Below are positions 14,790-24,600 of a DNA stretch of 27,641 bases, in pieces. The DNA comes from Candidatus Intestinimonas stercorigallinarum (lineage in GTDB: Bacteria > Bacillota > Clostridia > Oscillospirales > Oscillospiraceae), in assembly GCA_019115345.1 (NCBI GenBank), contig DXDV01000152.1, positions 1-27,641 on the forward strand, given 5' to 3'. Both the position numbers and the translations under genes were made by a program. The first letter of the stretch is position 1. Each line of letters starts with the position of its first letter. The notes under the pieces were generated by a model. That model did no database searches and was not told the DNA's origin. It saw only the letters and a program-made list of their open reading frames with translations.

Positions 14790-17142
14790 CTAATTTAGAT
14801 GGAGCCGCTGGGCGGCGGTTTTGGCCTCAGTCCGCCGCTTGACCCCCAGCTTTTCCAGAATATGACTTACGTGTACCTTTACAGTGGGCAGCCTGATCCC
14901 AAGGATCTCGCCGATCTCGGCGTTGCTCTTGTCGGCGCAGAGCAGACGCAGCACCTTGAGCTCAGCGGCAGAAAGGGGCGCCGCGATCTCCCGCCGCGGA
15001 CTCAGGTAATCGGGATAGTGGGCCGCCTGCACCCGCAGAGCGGCGATCAGCCGCTTGCGGAAGCCATCGTCCCCCCGCCAGCCGCACCGCTCCACCAGGG
15101 GCAGCACCGCGCTGCCGTACTGGCTCACCGGCCGCAGGAATTGGAACTCCGCCGCCGTATCCAGGGCCGCCCCCAGCTCTCGCTGCCAGTCCCCCTCCCC
15201 CAGCCGCGGCCCTGGCGATGGCCAGAAGCACATGGAGATGGATGCTGTCAATGTAACGGCGGCAGGCGGCAAAATAGGCCTTCAGAGGGGCGAGGGTAAG
15301 CAGCGCCCGGCTTTCCTCACCCAGCTTCAGCTCCGCCATGGCCTGGGTCAGATATTGATATCGCTTCATGCCGTGGAACTCCTGGGGATTCTTCGGCGCC
15401 TTTTCCCGGTACCACTGGCTCACCTCATCATCGTCTCCCCGGCGCAGATCCACCCGGCAGAGCATGGCGTCCAGATTGGGCAGAAAACGGGCCTCGCCTG
15501 CGGCCTCAAACCGCTCCCGCAGCGTGACCAGGGTCTGTCTGGCATCATCCGCCCGGCCCGCGTCCGCCTGGGTCCGGGCCAGAAGCCCCACCACGGCAAA
15601 TTCCATATCCGGCGTGCCGGACCGGCGGACCCGCTCCAGGTCCGCCATAAGGGAGAGCACCCGATCCTTGATATTCTCCCCCTTCTCAAACTTGCTCTCG
15701 GCCATGGCGCAGTCGGCCAGGCATACGCCGTCCCGGCCCAGCACGCCCTCCACCGGGACCCGCAGAACTGTATAGAGGAGGTCATCCCGCTTGCTCCAGG
15801 GCGAGAAGTCCTTCCCGCCGTTCATCAGGCTGGGCATGGTGCTGGTCACCGAGAAGGGCGGCAGACGGACTTCCCTGTCTGTCAGCAGGCGAAAGGCCTT
15901 GGGGAAAAGGTCGATCATTCCCTCTACCTCCCGCTGGGGCAGGGCCAGATCCAGCCATACAAGGCGGCTGCGTGCCTCCCGGCCCGCCCCGTCGGTCCGG
16001 CGGCGGCTCCGGGCAAAGTCCTGAAGGGCCTGATACCAATGCTCGGAGCCCTCAAAATCCATCCGGATGGCACACAGCATGCTCATGGCCTGCATGAGAG
16101 CGGGCGTGTCCCGGATCTCCTTCTCCGGCAGGGCGCTGTAATAGGGCTCCAGCTCCTCGTAGTGCCCCATTCCCGGGTGCAGGTCCGCGTTCCGCGCCAG
16201 CAGCTGGGATACCTTTCCATAGTCTCCGCTTTTCGCGTAGCACTCCAGCGCCTTTCCGTACTGCTCCGAGAGCTCATAGTACAGCCCGCCCCGGTCGTAG
16301 AGCGCCTTTCGCTCTCCCTCGTCGCGGTTCTGCTCCAGCTCCCACAGGAGAAAACGCCGGAAAATGGGCCAGAAATGATAGCAGTCCAGCTGGTCCTGGA
16401 TCAGGGCGCTGGACTCCCGCTGAAATCTGCCCAGCAGCTCCCCCGCCCTGCTGTTGCCGCTGACGATCCGGGCCAGTTCCGGAACGAACTGCTCAAAGGG
16501 CGCCAGATCCAGCAGCATCTGCTGGGTGGCCAAGTCCAGCGGCCGAAATACCCGCTGCTCAAAATAGAGAAACAGTTCCCGGCGCACCTGGTCGGTGGTG
16601 GTCTTATTGTATCGCTCGCCATGCCTCAGATGCTGGATCAGCAAAACCAGAGGCAGGGGGCACCCCTTTGTCTCCTTTTGGATGGCGTTGAGCTCCAGGC
16701 CGGAGACTGTCACACCGTTGAGCTGGAGCAACCGGCCTGTACGCTCCCGATCCAGAGCCAGGTCCGCCGCGTCAAACACCGTCATCAACCCGGCAAACTG
16801 AAAGGGCAGCAGCCAGCCCGGCACCATGCCCCGGGTCAGCAGAATGAACCGGCACTCCGGGCAGCCCCGGATCAGCTCACACAGTCCTTCCTGGTGCCGT
16901 TCCTCTGTCAGGCACTGGAGATCGTCCAGCAAAAGCGTGTCCCAGCTGCCGTCGGCGGGCGGAAGGCTGAAGTCCGGTGCTCCCGCGCACAGCCCGCGCA
17001 CCCGGCTCCCCGCTGCCAGCGTCTGCGCCGTGGTTGTCTTGCCGAAACCGCAGGGCGCGCTGAACAGCACCACTCGTCCGCGGCTCATGGCTGTCCGAAA
17101 CCGCTGCTCCAGCTCCGGTTTCAAAACGGCCTTCTGCACCAT
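14790..17142 (-). pseudogene. MalT/LuxR-type ATPase transcription regulator with a frameshift
   Basis: Intended product of roughly 780 residues. The N-terminus has a STAND-type NTPase: Walker A FSAPCGFGKTTTAQ and Walker B DTLLLDDLQCL. Then comes a long helical, probably TPR-like region, and at the C-terminus a LuxR-family HTH (LSAAELKVLRLL, then KSNAEIGEILGI and TVKVHVSHILEKLGV). The N-terminal frame runs out of homology after LLAIARAAAG, and the correct sequence GEGDWQREL continues one frame over. The switch falls in a GGGGGAGGGGG tract (15191-15201 on plus), where one extra G explains it. As read, the product would lack its DNA-binding domain. Start ATG at 17142 with AGGAGG 6 bases upstream; the gene ends with a natural TAG 19 bp before the PreA-like gene, so it heads the operon and may control it. 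Confidence 0.85.
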
Positions 17143-17167
17143 GGTCGACCTCCTCCCCACATCCTCC

Positions 17168-17206
17168 GGATGCCGCGGCATCCTAAAGTTTTGATATTTT
17201 ATCAAA
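17168..17206. promoter_or_regulatory. Two palindromes upstream of the MalT-like regulator gene
   Basis: A perfect 16-bp palindrome GGATGCCGCGGCATCC (17168-17183) and an AT-rich inverted repeat TTTGATA-TTT-TATCAAA (17190-17206) lie 25-65 bp upstream of the start codon. They may be operators or leader hairpins of the operon. The AT-rich stretch up to 17245 probably includes the promoter, but I find no clear -35/-10 pair. Confidence 0.4.
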
Positions 17207-17295
17207 CCGCCCTTTTCTTATAAATACATCCAAAGTATTAGAGGGCAGTGCTGAACGGCTGTTTGGGTTTTATCAGTGATACCATTCCAAAACAG

Positions 17296-17335
17296 AGGAC
17301 CCGCCGCAGAATTTTTCAATTCTGCAACGGGTCCT
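17296..17335 (-). terminator. Terminator downstream of yibE/F
   Basis: An 18-bp stem with a 2-bp internal mismatch (17296-17313 with 17318-17335) and a 4-nt loop; on the minus strand the tail is CTGTTTTGG. It separates the YibE/F gene from the regulator operon. The tail is short, but the stem is long and stable. Confidence 0.65.
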
Positions 17336-17408
17336 TTGTGCAATGATGCGCCCAAAGCCTGAGCAAACCGGTTCTCTTGGATTTTTGATGGCGGATCGGG
17401 CGGGCCTG

Positions 17409-18596
17409 TCACCGCCGTCCCCGGGGGAGGAGCAGGGCGGCGAACAGGGAGACCAGAGGGACGGTGAGGATGATGCCCACCGACCCGGCCACGCTCTGGA
17501 TGAGCTCGATGGCCATGGAGTCGCTGTTGAGAATTTGGATGAGGGGGTAGCCGTAGACCTGGAAGAGGAGGAGCGTGTTGAAGGAGGCTCCGGCAAAGGC
17601 CAGGATCAGGGTGTTGGCCATGGTGCCCATGGCGTCCCGGCCGATATTCATGCCCGAGCGAAAGAGCTGGGCGGGGGCGATGTCAGGGTCCACCGCCCGC
17701 AGCTCGTCGCAGGCCGAGGCAATGGACATGGACACGTCCATCACCGCCCCCAGGGCGGCGATGAGGATGCCCGCCACCAGCAGGCCCCGGATCTTCAGGG
17801 GGCTGTCGTAGGCCCGGAGCACCAGCTCCTCCGCCTCCCCCATGTTGAAGCCGCTGATCGGGGTGAGGTTCCCCACCACCCAGGCGAAGAGTCCCGCCGC
17901 CGCCACACCGCATACACAGCCCAGACCGGCACACAGGGTCTTACGGGAAAATCCGGTGAGCATGAGGAGGGAGGCCGCCGCCGTCAGGGCGGCGATGGCC
18001 ACCGACGCCGGGATGGCCGCCGCTCCCCGGAGCACCATGGGGATGAGGAGGAACCAGATCCCCGCCAGAGTGTAGGCCAGGCCCAGCAGGGCCATGACCC
18101 CCTTCTTTCCGCCGATCACGATCATCAGCAGAGCAAAGACCGCCAGCATGCCGAAGAGGACCATGCCCCGGTCGTAGTTGGGGATGGAGAGGATATAGGG
18201 CTCTCCGGCATCATCCAGGTCCAGCCGTACGATCACCCGGGTGCCCACCGAGCAGTCCACGTTGGCGTAGGCGCTCAGGTAGTTGTAGCCCTCCAGCACC
18301 GCACCCTTGTAGGGGCCGGAGAGGATCTCCAGCTCCAGCTGCTGGGTGCCCAGGCGCAGGCCCTCGGTCCAGTCCTGGGGCTGGGCGTCGTCGTAGAGCA
18401 CATCGGTGACCCTGGCCACAGCGAAAAGCCGCTTCTGGGCGGCGGTGAGGGTGTCGTCCGCCGGGCGGAGCAGCAGTCCGCCCACCACCAGCAACAGCAG
18501 CAGACAGGCTCCCACCGCCAGTCCGGCCAGACGTGGCGCCTTGGACGGAGCGGGGGCGGCGGGCGGCGGGGGCGGCGCGGTCTTTTTACGGGCCAT
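17409..18596 (-). CDS. YibE/F family membrane protein
   Basis: 395 residues with about eight predicted membrane segments. A Pro/Ala-rich cytosolic N-terminus and first helix (about 22-44) are followed by an external domain (about 45-150, beginning ARVTDVLYDD) and then the YibE/F core, with NYDRGMVLFGMLAVFALLM and GAVMDVSMSIASACDEL as typical segments. The function of the family is not established. I set the start at the ATG at 18596, with GAGGAGA just upstream; an in-frame extension to 18665 crosses the GC hairpin and lacks a site. It is a single complete ORF and is separated from the surface protein gene by that hairpin. Confidence 0.85.
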   Translation of the reverse strand: MARKKTAPPPPPAAPAPSKAPRLAGLAVGACLLLLLVVGGLLLRPADDTLTAAQKRLFAVARVTDVLYDDAQPQDWTEGLRLGTQQLELEILSGPYKGAVLEGYNYLSAYANVDCSVGTRVIVRLDLDDAGEPYILSIPNYDRGMVLFGMLAVFALLMIVIGGKKGVMALLGLAYTLAGIWFLLIPMVLRGAAAIPASVAIAALTAAASLLMLTGFSRKTLCAGLGCVCGVAAAGLFAWVVGNLTPISGFNMGEAEELVLRAYDSPLKIRGLLVAGILIAALGAVMDVSMSIASACDELRAVDPDIAPAQLFRSGMNIGRDAMGTMANTLILAFAGASFNTLLLFQVYGYPLIQILNSDSMAIELIQSVAGSVGIILTVPLVSLFAALLLPRGRR

Positions 18597-18624
18597 AGGC
18601 GGTCTCCTCTCTGGCGGTGGATAG

Positions 18625-18659
18625 GGCAGGGGCGCCGCCCGCCGGGCGGCGCCCCTGCC
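18625..18659 (-). terminator. Perfect 16-bp GC hairpin after the SLH protein gene
   Basis: Arms 18625-18640 and 18644-18659 pair perfectly around a 3-nt loop, 35 bp after the stop of the giant surface protein. There is no T-run, so it may stabilise the mRNA end or attenuate read-through into yibE/F rather than stop transcription fully. Confidence 0.55.
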
Positions 18660-18693
18660 GGTCATCGGTTGGTCATGGATAGAATGGGCGTAC

Positions 18694-21600
18694 TCAGGCG
18701 CTCAGGGCCTGGAAGCGGACCAGGATGGTGCACAGCTCGGCGCGGCCGGCGCCCTCCGCGGGGGCCAGGAGGCCGCCGGGACGGCCCTGGATGAGGCCCT
18801 GGGCCACCGCCCAGGCCATGGCGTCCTTGGCGTAACCGCTGACCGAGGCGGCGTCGGCAAAGGCGCTCAGGCTGGCCGGGTCGCCGGTCTGGCCGTCCAG
18901 ATAGAGCCAGAAGCGGTAGAGCATGGTCACCAGCTGCTCCCGGGTGATGCTGCCATTGACGCCGAAGAGGCCGTTATCATAGCCGTTGACCACGCCGTTG
19001 GCACTGGCCCAGGCCACCGCGTCGCTGTACCAGGTGTTGGGCTCCACGTCGGGGAAGGCGGCGCTGCCGCCCTCCCAGGTCTCGCCGGACATGCGGTAGA
19101 GGACGGTGACCAGCATGGAGCGGCTCACCTGCTGGTCAGGCGCGAAGGAGGTGGCGGAGACGCCCACCATCAGGCCCTGCTCCACCACGTCGGAGACGGC
19201 GTCGTAGTACCAGGCGTCCTGATCCAGGTCGGTGAACACGCCGGGGCTCAGCAGGGTGCCGCTGTCGGGGATGTGGGTGTCGTCCTGGCCGGGACGGGTG
19301 ATGACCACGGAGCTGTCGTCATCATCGTCGTCGTCTCTGCCGCTGGTGCCGCCGCCGGAGGCTGTCGTGCACACCACGTCGGCCCGATCCCGGACGCGGA
19401 TGCGGGGGAAGGGGCCCTCAGGGGCGTTGAAGGTGTTGTCGTAGGAGGCAAGGCCGGTGACGGTGATCTCCCGGCCCACCGCCAGATTCTGCACGTCCCG
19501 GCCGGTGGTGATGTAGCCGTCGATGAACACCCGGCCGATGCCGCCGGCGCTGTCCCGGACCAGGATGGTCTGGACCAGGCCGTTGGACTCCTCAAAGGAG
19601 ACCACGGTGCCTCTCAGGGTCACCAGGTTGCCCAGGACGGAGCCGTCGTTGAGCTGGGCGGCGGTGATGGACTTGGGCGCGGGGGCGGTGCCCTCGCCGA
19701 TCTTCTCAATGTCCGTCACGGCGATCTGCCGCTCCCCCTGGTAGGAGGAGGTGGTGCCGGTGATGCGGACTTTGTCGCCGATCTTGAAGTCGCCCGCCAC
19801 GGGGAAGGCGTTGATGCCGGCGGTGCCGTCCTGGAGGTAGATGCAGTCGAAGAAGGCGGTGTCCTTGTCGTAGCCAGAGGCGTTGGAGGTGACCACGCCC
19901 TCGATGGTGTAGCGCACGCCCTCCATCTCCTGGGCCTGCACGTCGGCAATGGGGGTGATGGCCACGGGGTTGAGGTACTCCACCAGATTCTCACAGATGT
20001 TATAGTTGGAGTAGTTCTTCTCCGCGCCCGAGTCCTCCACCTCGGCCTGAACCTCGAAATTGGACATGAAGGCCGCGCCCGAGACGATGATGAGGCCCTT
20101 TCCGTCTCCCAGGTCCTCGGTGGCCAGCACCATCAGGCGGTCGTCTCCCTCCGAGGCGGGGTACTTCGGCATGGAGTCGCCGCCCAGGCCGTCGCCGTCG
20201 CTGTCCTTGGAATAGGTGGTGGCGTGGCCGTAGACCACCGGCGTGACGGTGTCGGGCACCGCCGCCGTGGGTGCGCCGGTCTCGTCCACTACGTAGACAG
20301 ACGCGCCGCCGTACTGGCTGAAGAGCTGGGTATACATGTTGTCATAGTCGTGCTCGGCGTCGTAGTCCACACCGTCCACCAGGAAGCTGTCCCAGTTATA
20401 GGTGTTGAAGTAGAGCCGCTGGGTCTGACCGCCGTTGCGCTCGTCGTCGTTGGTGGCGTCGTCTCCGATGCGCAGCGAGGAGCCCAGGGCCGCCAGAACC
20501 TGATTCTGCTGGGCGGCCATGTGGTCCTCCGCCGGGAAGTCGGCATAGCTCTCATAGTAGTCCGACCAGCCCGCCAGGATCAGCGCGCCGCCTGCGGCGT
20601 TGAAGTCCACCAGGGCCTGAATCTCCTCCTGGGAATACGTGACATAGGGATCCCGCAGGGCGCTTCCGTCCCGCCGGGAGGGCGCCGTGAGGATGATGGC
20701 CACGTACTTGCCCTCAGCGTTCTCACAGGCCGCGATCAGGTCCTCGCTGGTGGCCAGCTCCACGGTGCGCACCTGATATCCGGCCGCCAGGTTGCCGAAG
20801 TTGCCCATGGAGTCCTTGTAATTGCCGTTGACGTACTCGTTGTAATGGGAGGCGTCGATGCCGATGTACACCAGCTGCTCGGCATCCAGTACGTCCAGCG
20901 TGACTTCCATGGAATAGGTGTACTCCATCCCGCCCTGGGTCATGGACACGGTGACGGTGATGGGGGTCAGCCGGGCCTGGGTGGGTGTGTACTTCCACTC
21001 AATGGCCAGCGTGCCTCCGGCGGCGGGGATGGTGTACCCGGTGGTGTCGGTATAGAGGGTCTCACCCCGGCTGGTATAGGTGACGGAGTTGACGGTGGCC
21101 TCCTCCGTCTCGCTGTTGAAGAGGTTGGTGGTGATGGTCACTTCCTCATCGGTGACCGGATTGGCGGTACCGCACGTCACGGAGGAAATGCCCAGCTTCA
21201 GGGTCTCGCCCACCCACACGGGGGCGGTGACGGCGATGTCGCCGTCGCCCTGGGTGACGCGGATGAAGTAGTAGCTGTAGTCGGCCGGAATGGTGCAGCT
21301 CAGCGCGCCGGAGGCCAGCTCCTCGGGATCGTCCCAGGTGTAGGCCACCGCGCCGGAGTTGACGACCACTTCCACCCGGGCGATGGAATCGCTCGCGTCG
21401 GGGTCGTAGACGGTGACGTTGATATTCGCCTGCTCCACGCCCTCGTCGTCCAGAATGGCGCCCAGCATGGCGTCGTTGAGGGTGTAGTTGATTTCCAGGT
21501 TCTTGTCCTCGGTGGCATAGACCCGCCGGTCCCGGATGGCCTGGTAGATGCCCTCTTCCGAGAAGTCGTCGGTGAGAATCACGTCCCGGGCGTCGTTGGC

Positions 21601-24600
21601 GTTGCCCCACTTGCCCTTGTGGTTGTCCTGGTTGTTGGTGGGGGCCACGTGCCAGCCCTTGTCCAGGGCCATGATGTAGTACTCATAGCTGGGGTAATAG
21701 CCCCCCGCGCCGATGGCGCCCTCGCCGTTGCCCACCTCCACCAGCTGGATGCGGGTGTCGATAACGGCGTCCCAGTAGGCGAAATCCACGAAGGTGCCGA
21801 AGGTGTCGCCGGGGTGGTTGAACTGGCTGATGGAGCCCACGCCCTCCGTCTGGCTGAGAAGGCTGTAGTAGGCCTTCAGCCCGGCGTCGCTGGTCTTGCT
21901 GTTGAGGGTGGTGTTGTTCCGGGAGACCAGTCCCTCCGTATTAAAGGTGTTGATGTGGCCGGGGCCGCCCGACCAGGTCATCTCGAAGCCCGCCAGGGCC
22001 ACCAGCTCGCCGGCGTGCTCGGCGTTGAAGTCGGCCACCGCGCCCTTATACTCGTTCCAGAGGGTCTGGCTCTGGGAGGTCATCAGGCTGATGTCGTAGA
22101 GGGCTCCCTCGGGGTTGGCGTTGCCGGAGGCGTCAAAGTAGTTGGAGTGGTCGGTAAAGGCCACAAAGTCCACGTTGGCGCTCTCCGGGAGGCCCGCCAC
22201 ATAGTTCAGCGCGGACTCCAGGGAGCCGGAGCCGTCGGAATAGGTGGTGTGGGAGTGGAGCTGGCCGAAGTAGAGCTGGTACTCTGCCGTACCGATGGTG
22301 AAGGTCCAGCTCTTGGTCGCGCTCTGATTGTCGGCCCGGGTAACGGTGGCGGTGACGGTCACTCTGCCGTTGGCCATGTCGGTGTCAGGCTTATAGGAGG
22401 CCTTGTTCTCCGCCACGGTGGGAGTGACGGCCTTGTCGCCCACCTTCAGAGTGATGGTGGGATTCTCGCCCGCATTGCCGAAGGTAAAGCCGATCTCAGG
22501 GGTCTTGTCGTCGCCGGTCTGGGTGTTGGCGGCGGGGAACACCTCAGAAATGTAGGGCTCGTCCTTCACGGTGATGGAGGCGGAACCGGAGATGGGCACG
22601 CCCTTGGTGTCAGCGCCGGTGACGGTGACGGCCAGCGTGCCCTCGGTCACGGCGTCGCCGGGGATGGTGAAGGAGTAGGCGCCGTTTTCTTCCGTGAGGG
22701 CGGCGGTGGTCTCGCCGTACTTGGCGGTCAGGCCGTCCTCAGACACGCCGAACACGGCGTCCACGGTGAAGCTGACGGTGTACTCCTGGCCCGCATAGGC
22801 GTCGGGCAGGGCGCCGAAGCTGACCGTGGGCGCGTTGACCACGCCGTCGGTGACGGTGACGCCCTCCGCCAGGGGGTAGAAGAAGAACTCGTAGATGTCG
22901 TAATCGGTGACATTGTACATGCTGTACGTCTTGTAAGTGCCGCCGTAATACTCCAGGTACTGGTCGTACTTGCCGTTAAACTTGGCGGTGCGGCTCATGA
23001 GGTTCCAGCCGCCCTTCTTGCCGGCGGTGACGGTCCAGTCGGCGTCCTCATTGGCCGTCTCCTGATAGAAGGCGTTGTTGCCGGTGCCGTTGGAGGAGAG
23101 GTAGCCGTCGGCGGTCTTGAAGCGGTAGTACTCGCCGCTCTGCTCCACGGTGAACACCCGGGCCCCATTGGCGGGGATGGCCGCGCCGTCGGCCACAGCA
23201 GCGGCGGCGTTGTTCACCGAGGGGCTGGTCTCGTTGCCGTCAGAGCCGGCCAGCACGCCCTGGGCGGAGAGGTTGTAGATCACGAAGGTCTCGGGGAATT
23301 CCAGGTCTCCGCCGGGCTGGGGAATGTCGGTGACCTTGTAGAAGGCCAGGGCGAACATGTCCTCGCTGCCGGAGGCGATTGTGCCGTAAGAACTCCAGTT
23401 GCCCTTACTGGCGAACCACTCCATATAGGCGCCGCGTTTCTCGTTCTTGATGTAGTACAGGCCGTCGCCCGCGTCTTCCAGCTTCCACTTGTCGTGCTTC
23501 TCGCCCAGGGGCATACTGGAGAAAGACTCACCCATACCAATCTTCTGGCCGTTATAGGAGAAGGACCAGGTTGTGTCTCCGTTGTCGATCACGGTCCACA
23601 CGTCGCTGGCGGTAAAGCCGCTCACAACGCCGTCAGCAACGGAAATATCGGTGCCGTTGTTGTAGTAGCCGCCATAGGTACCCGACAGGGCTTTTTTGTA
23701 TTCGGGGTTGTAGATGACCACCTGGTCGCCGTGGGCGATGGGGCCGGCGGGGGTGCCGTCCAGGTCGATCTCGGCGGCGCTGGTATTGCGCAGCTGGAGG
23801 GTTCCCTTATGCACGCCCACTGCGGCGGTAATGGTAATGACGTCGCCCACAGCCACAGGCCAGGAGCCGTCCGTGTTCTTATCTATCACAGCCTTGTAGA
23901 GCTGGATGGAGTTGGCGCCGTCGGTGACAGTGATGTTGGGGCTGGAATACTCGCCATTTTTGTCATAGACCTCGGTGACCTCCACGTTGCGGAGGGTCAC
24001 ATAGGTGCAGATGTCGGCGGTGGTCAGATCCCCGATGGCTTTGACCGCCGGGGTGAGGGTCAGCCCGGAAGAGGCCTCATAGGTAGCTCCGGCCAGCTCG
24101 GGCAGGTCGTTGTAGGTGGCCCGCTTGCCGGTGGCGATGATGGTATCGCCCAGAGCGATGCCGGAGGGGGCGGTGTCGAAATAGGCGCAGATACCGCCGG
24201 TGCTGTCCTGAAGGTAGACGTTTTTGCCGTCCAGCAGGGTGACCACACCCTTGACGGAGAGACCCTCCGTACCGTCCTCGGCGGCCAGAGCCTCCGCGAT
24301 GTCGATGGTCTCGGGCTCGTCAGGGTCGGGGGTGTCGGGGATCACATAAAAGCTCAGACAGAACTGATCGTCGTGGGCGGGGTCGGAAGCGGCATAAGTG
24401 CTCCAGTTGTTAAACTTGGCGTACCACTCCAGGTAGTTGCCCCGGGTGACGTTCTTTACATTATAGGTGCCGTCCTCCAGGGCCACCAGTGTCCAGTCAT
24501 CGTCTGCGGCGCCTAGGTTCAGGCTGGTGAAACCCTCGCTGATGCCGATGTTCTGGCCATCCTGCTGGAAGCTGTAGGAGCTGTCCTCGTTTTCCACGAC

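Noticed and set aside
15055..17223. 722-codon plus-strand frame
   Set aside because: It is antisense to the MalT-like regulator, whose Walker and HTH motifs are clear; no homology is visible in this frame.
19273..24516. 1747-codon open frame on the plus strand
   Set aside because: It lies antisense to the SLH-PHP protein; the sequence is low-complexity Gly/Val/Asp/His of the kind produced opposite GC-rich codons, with no domain or ribosome site.
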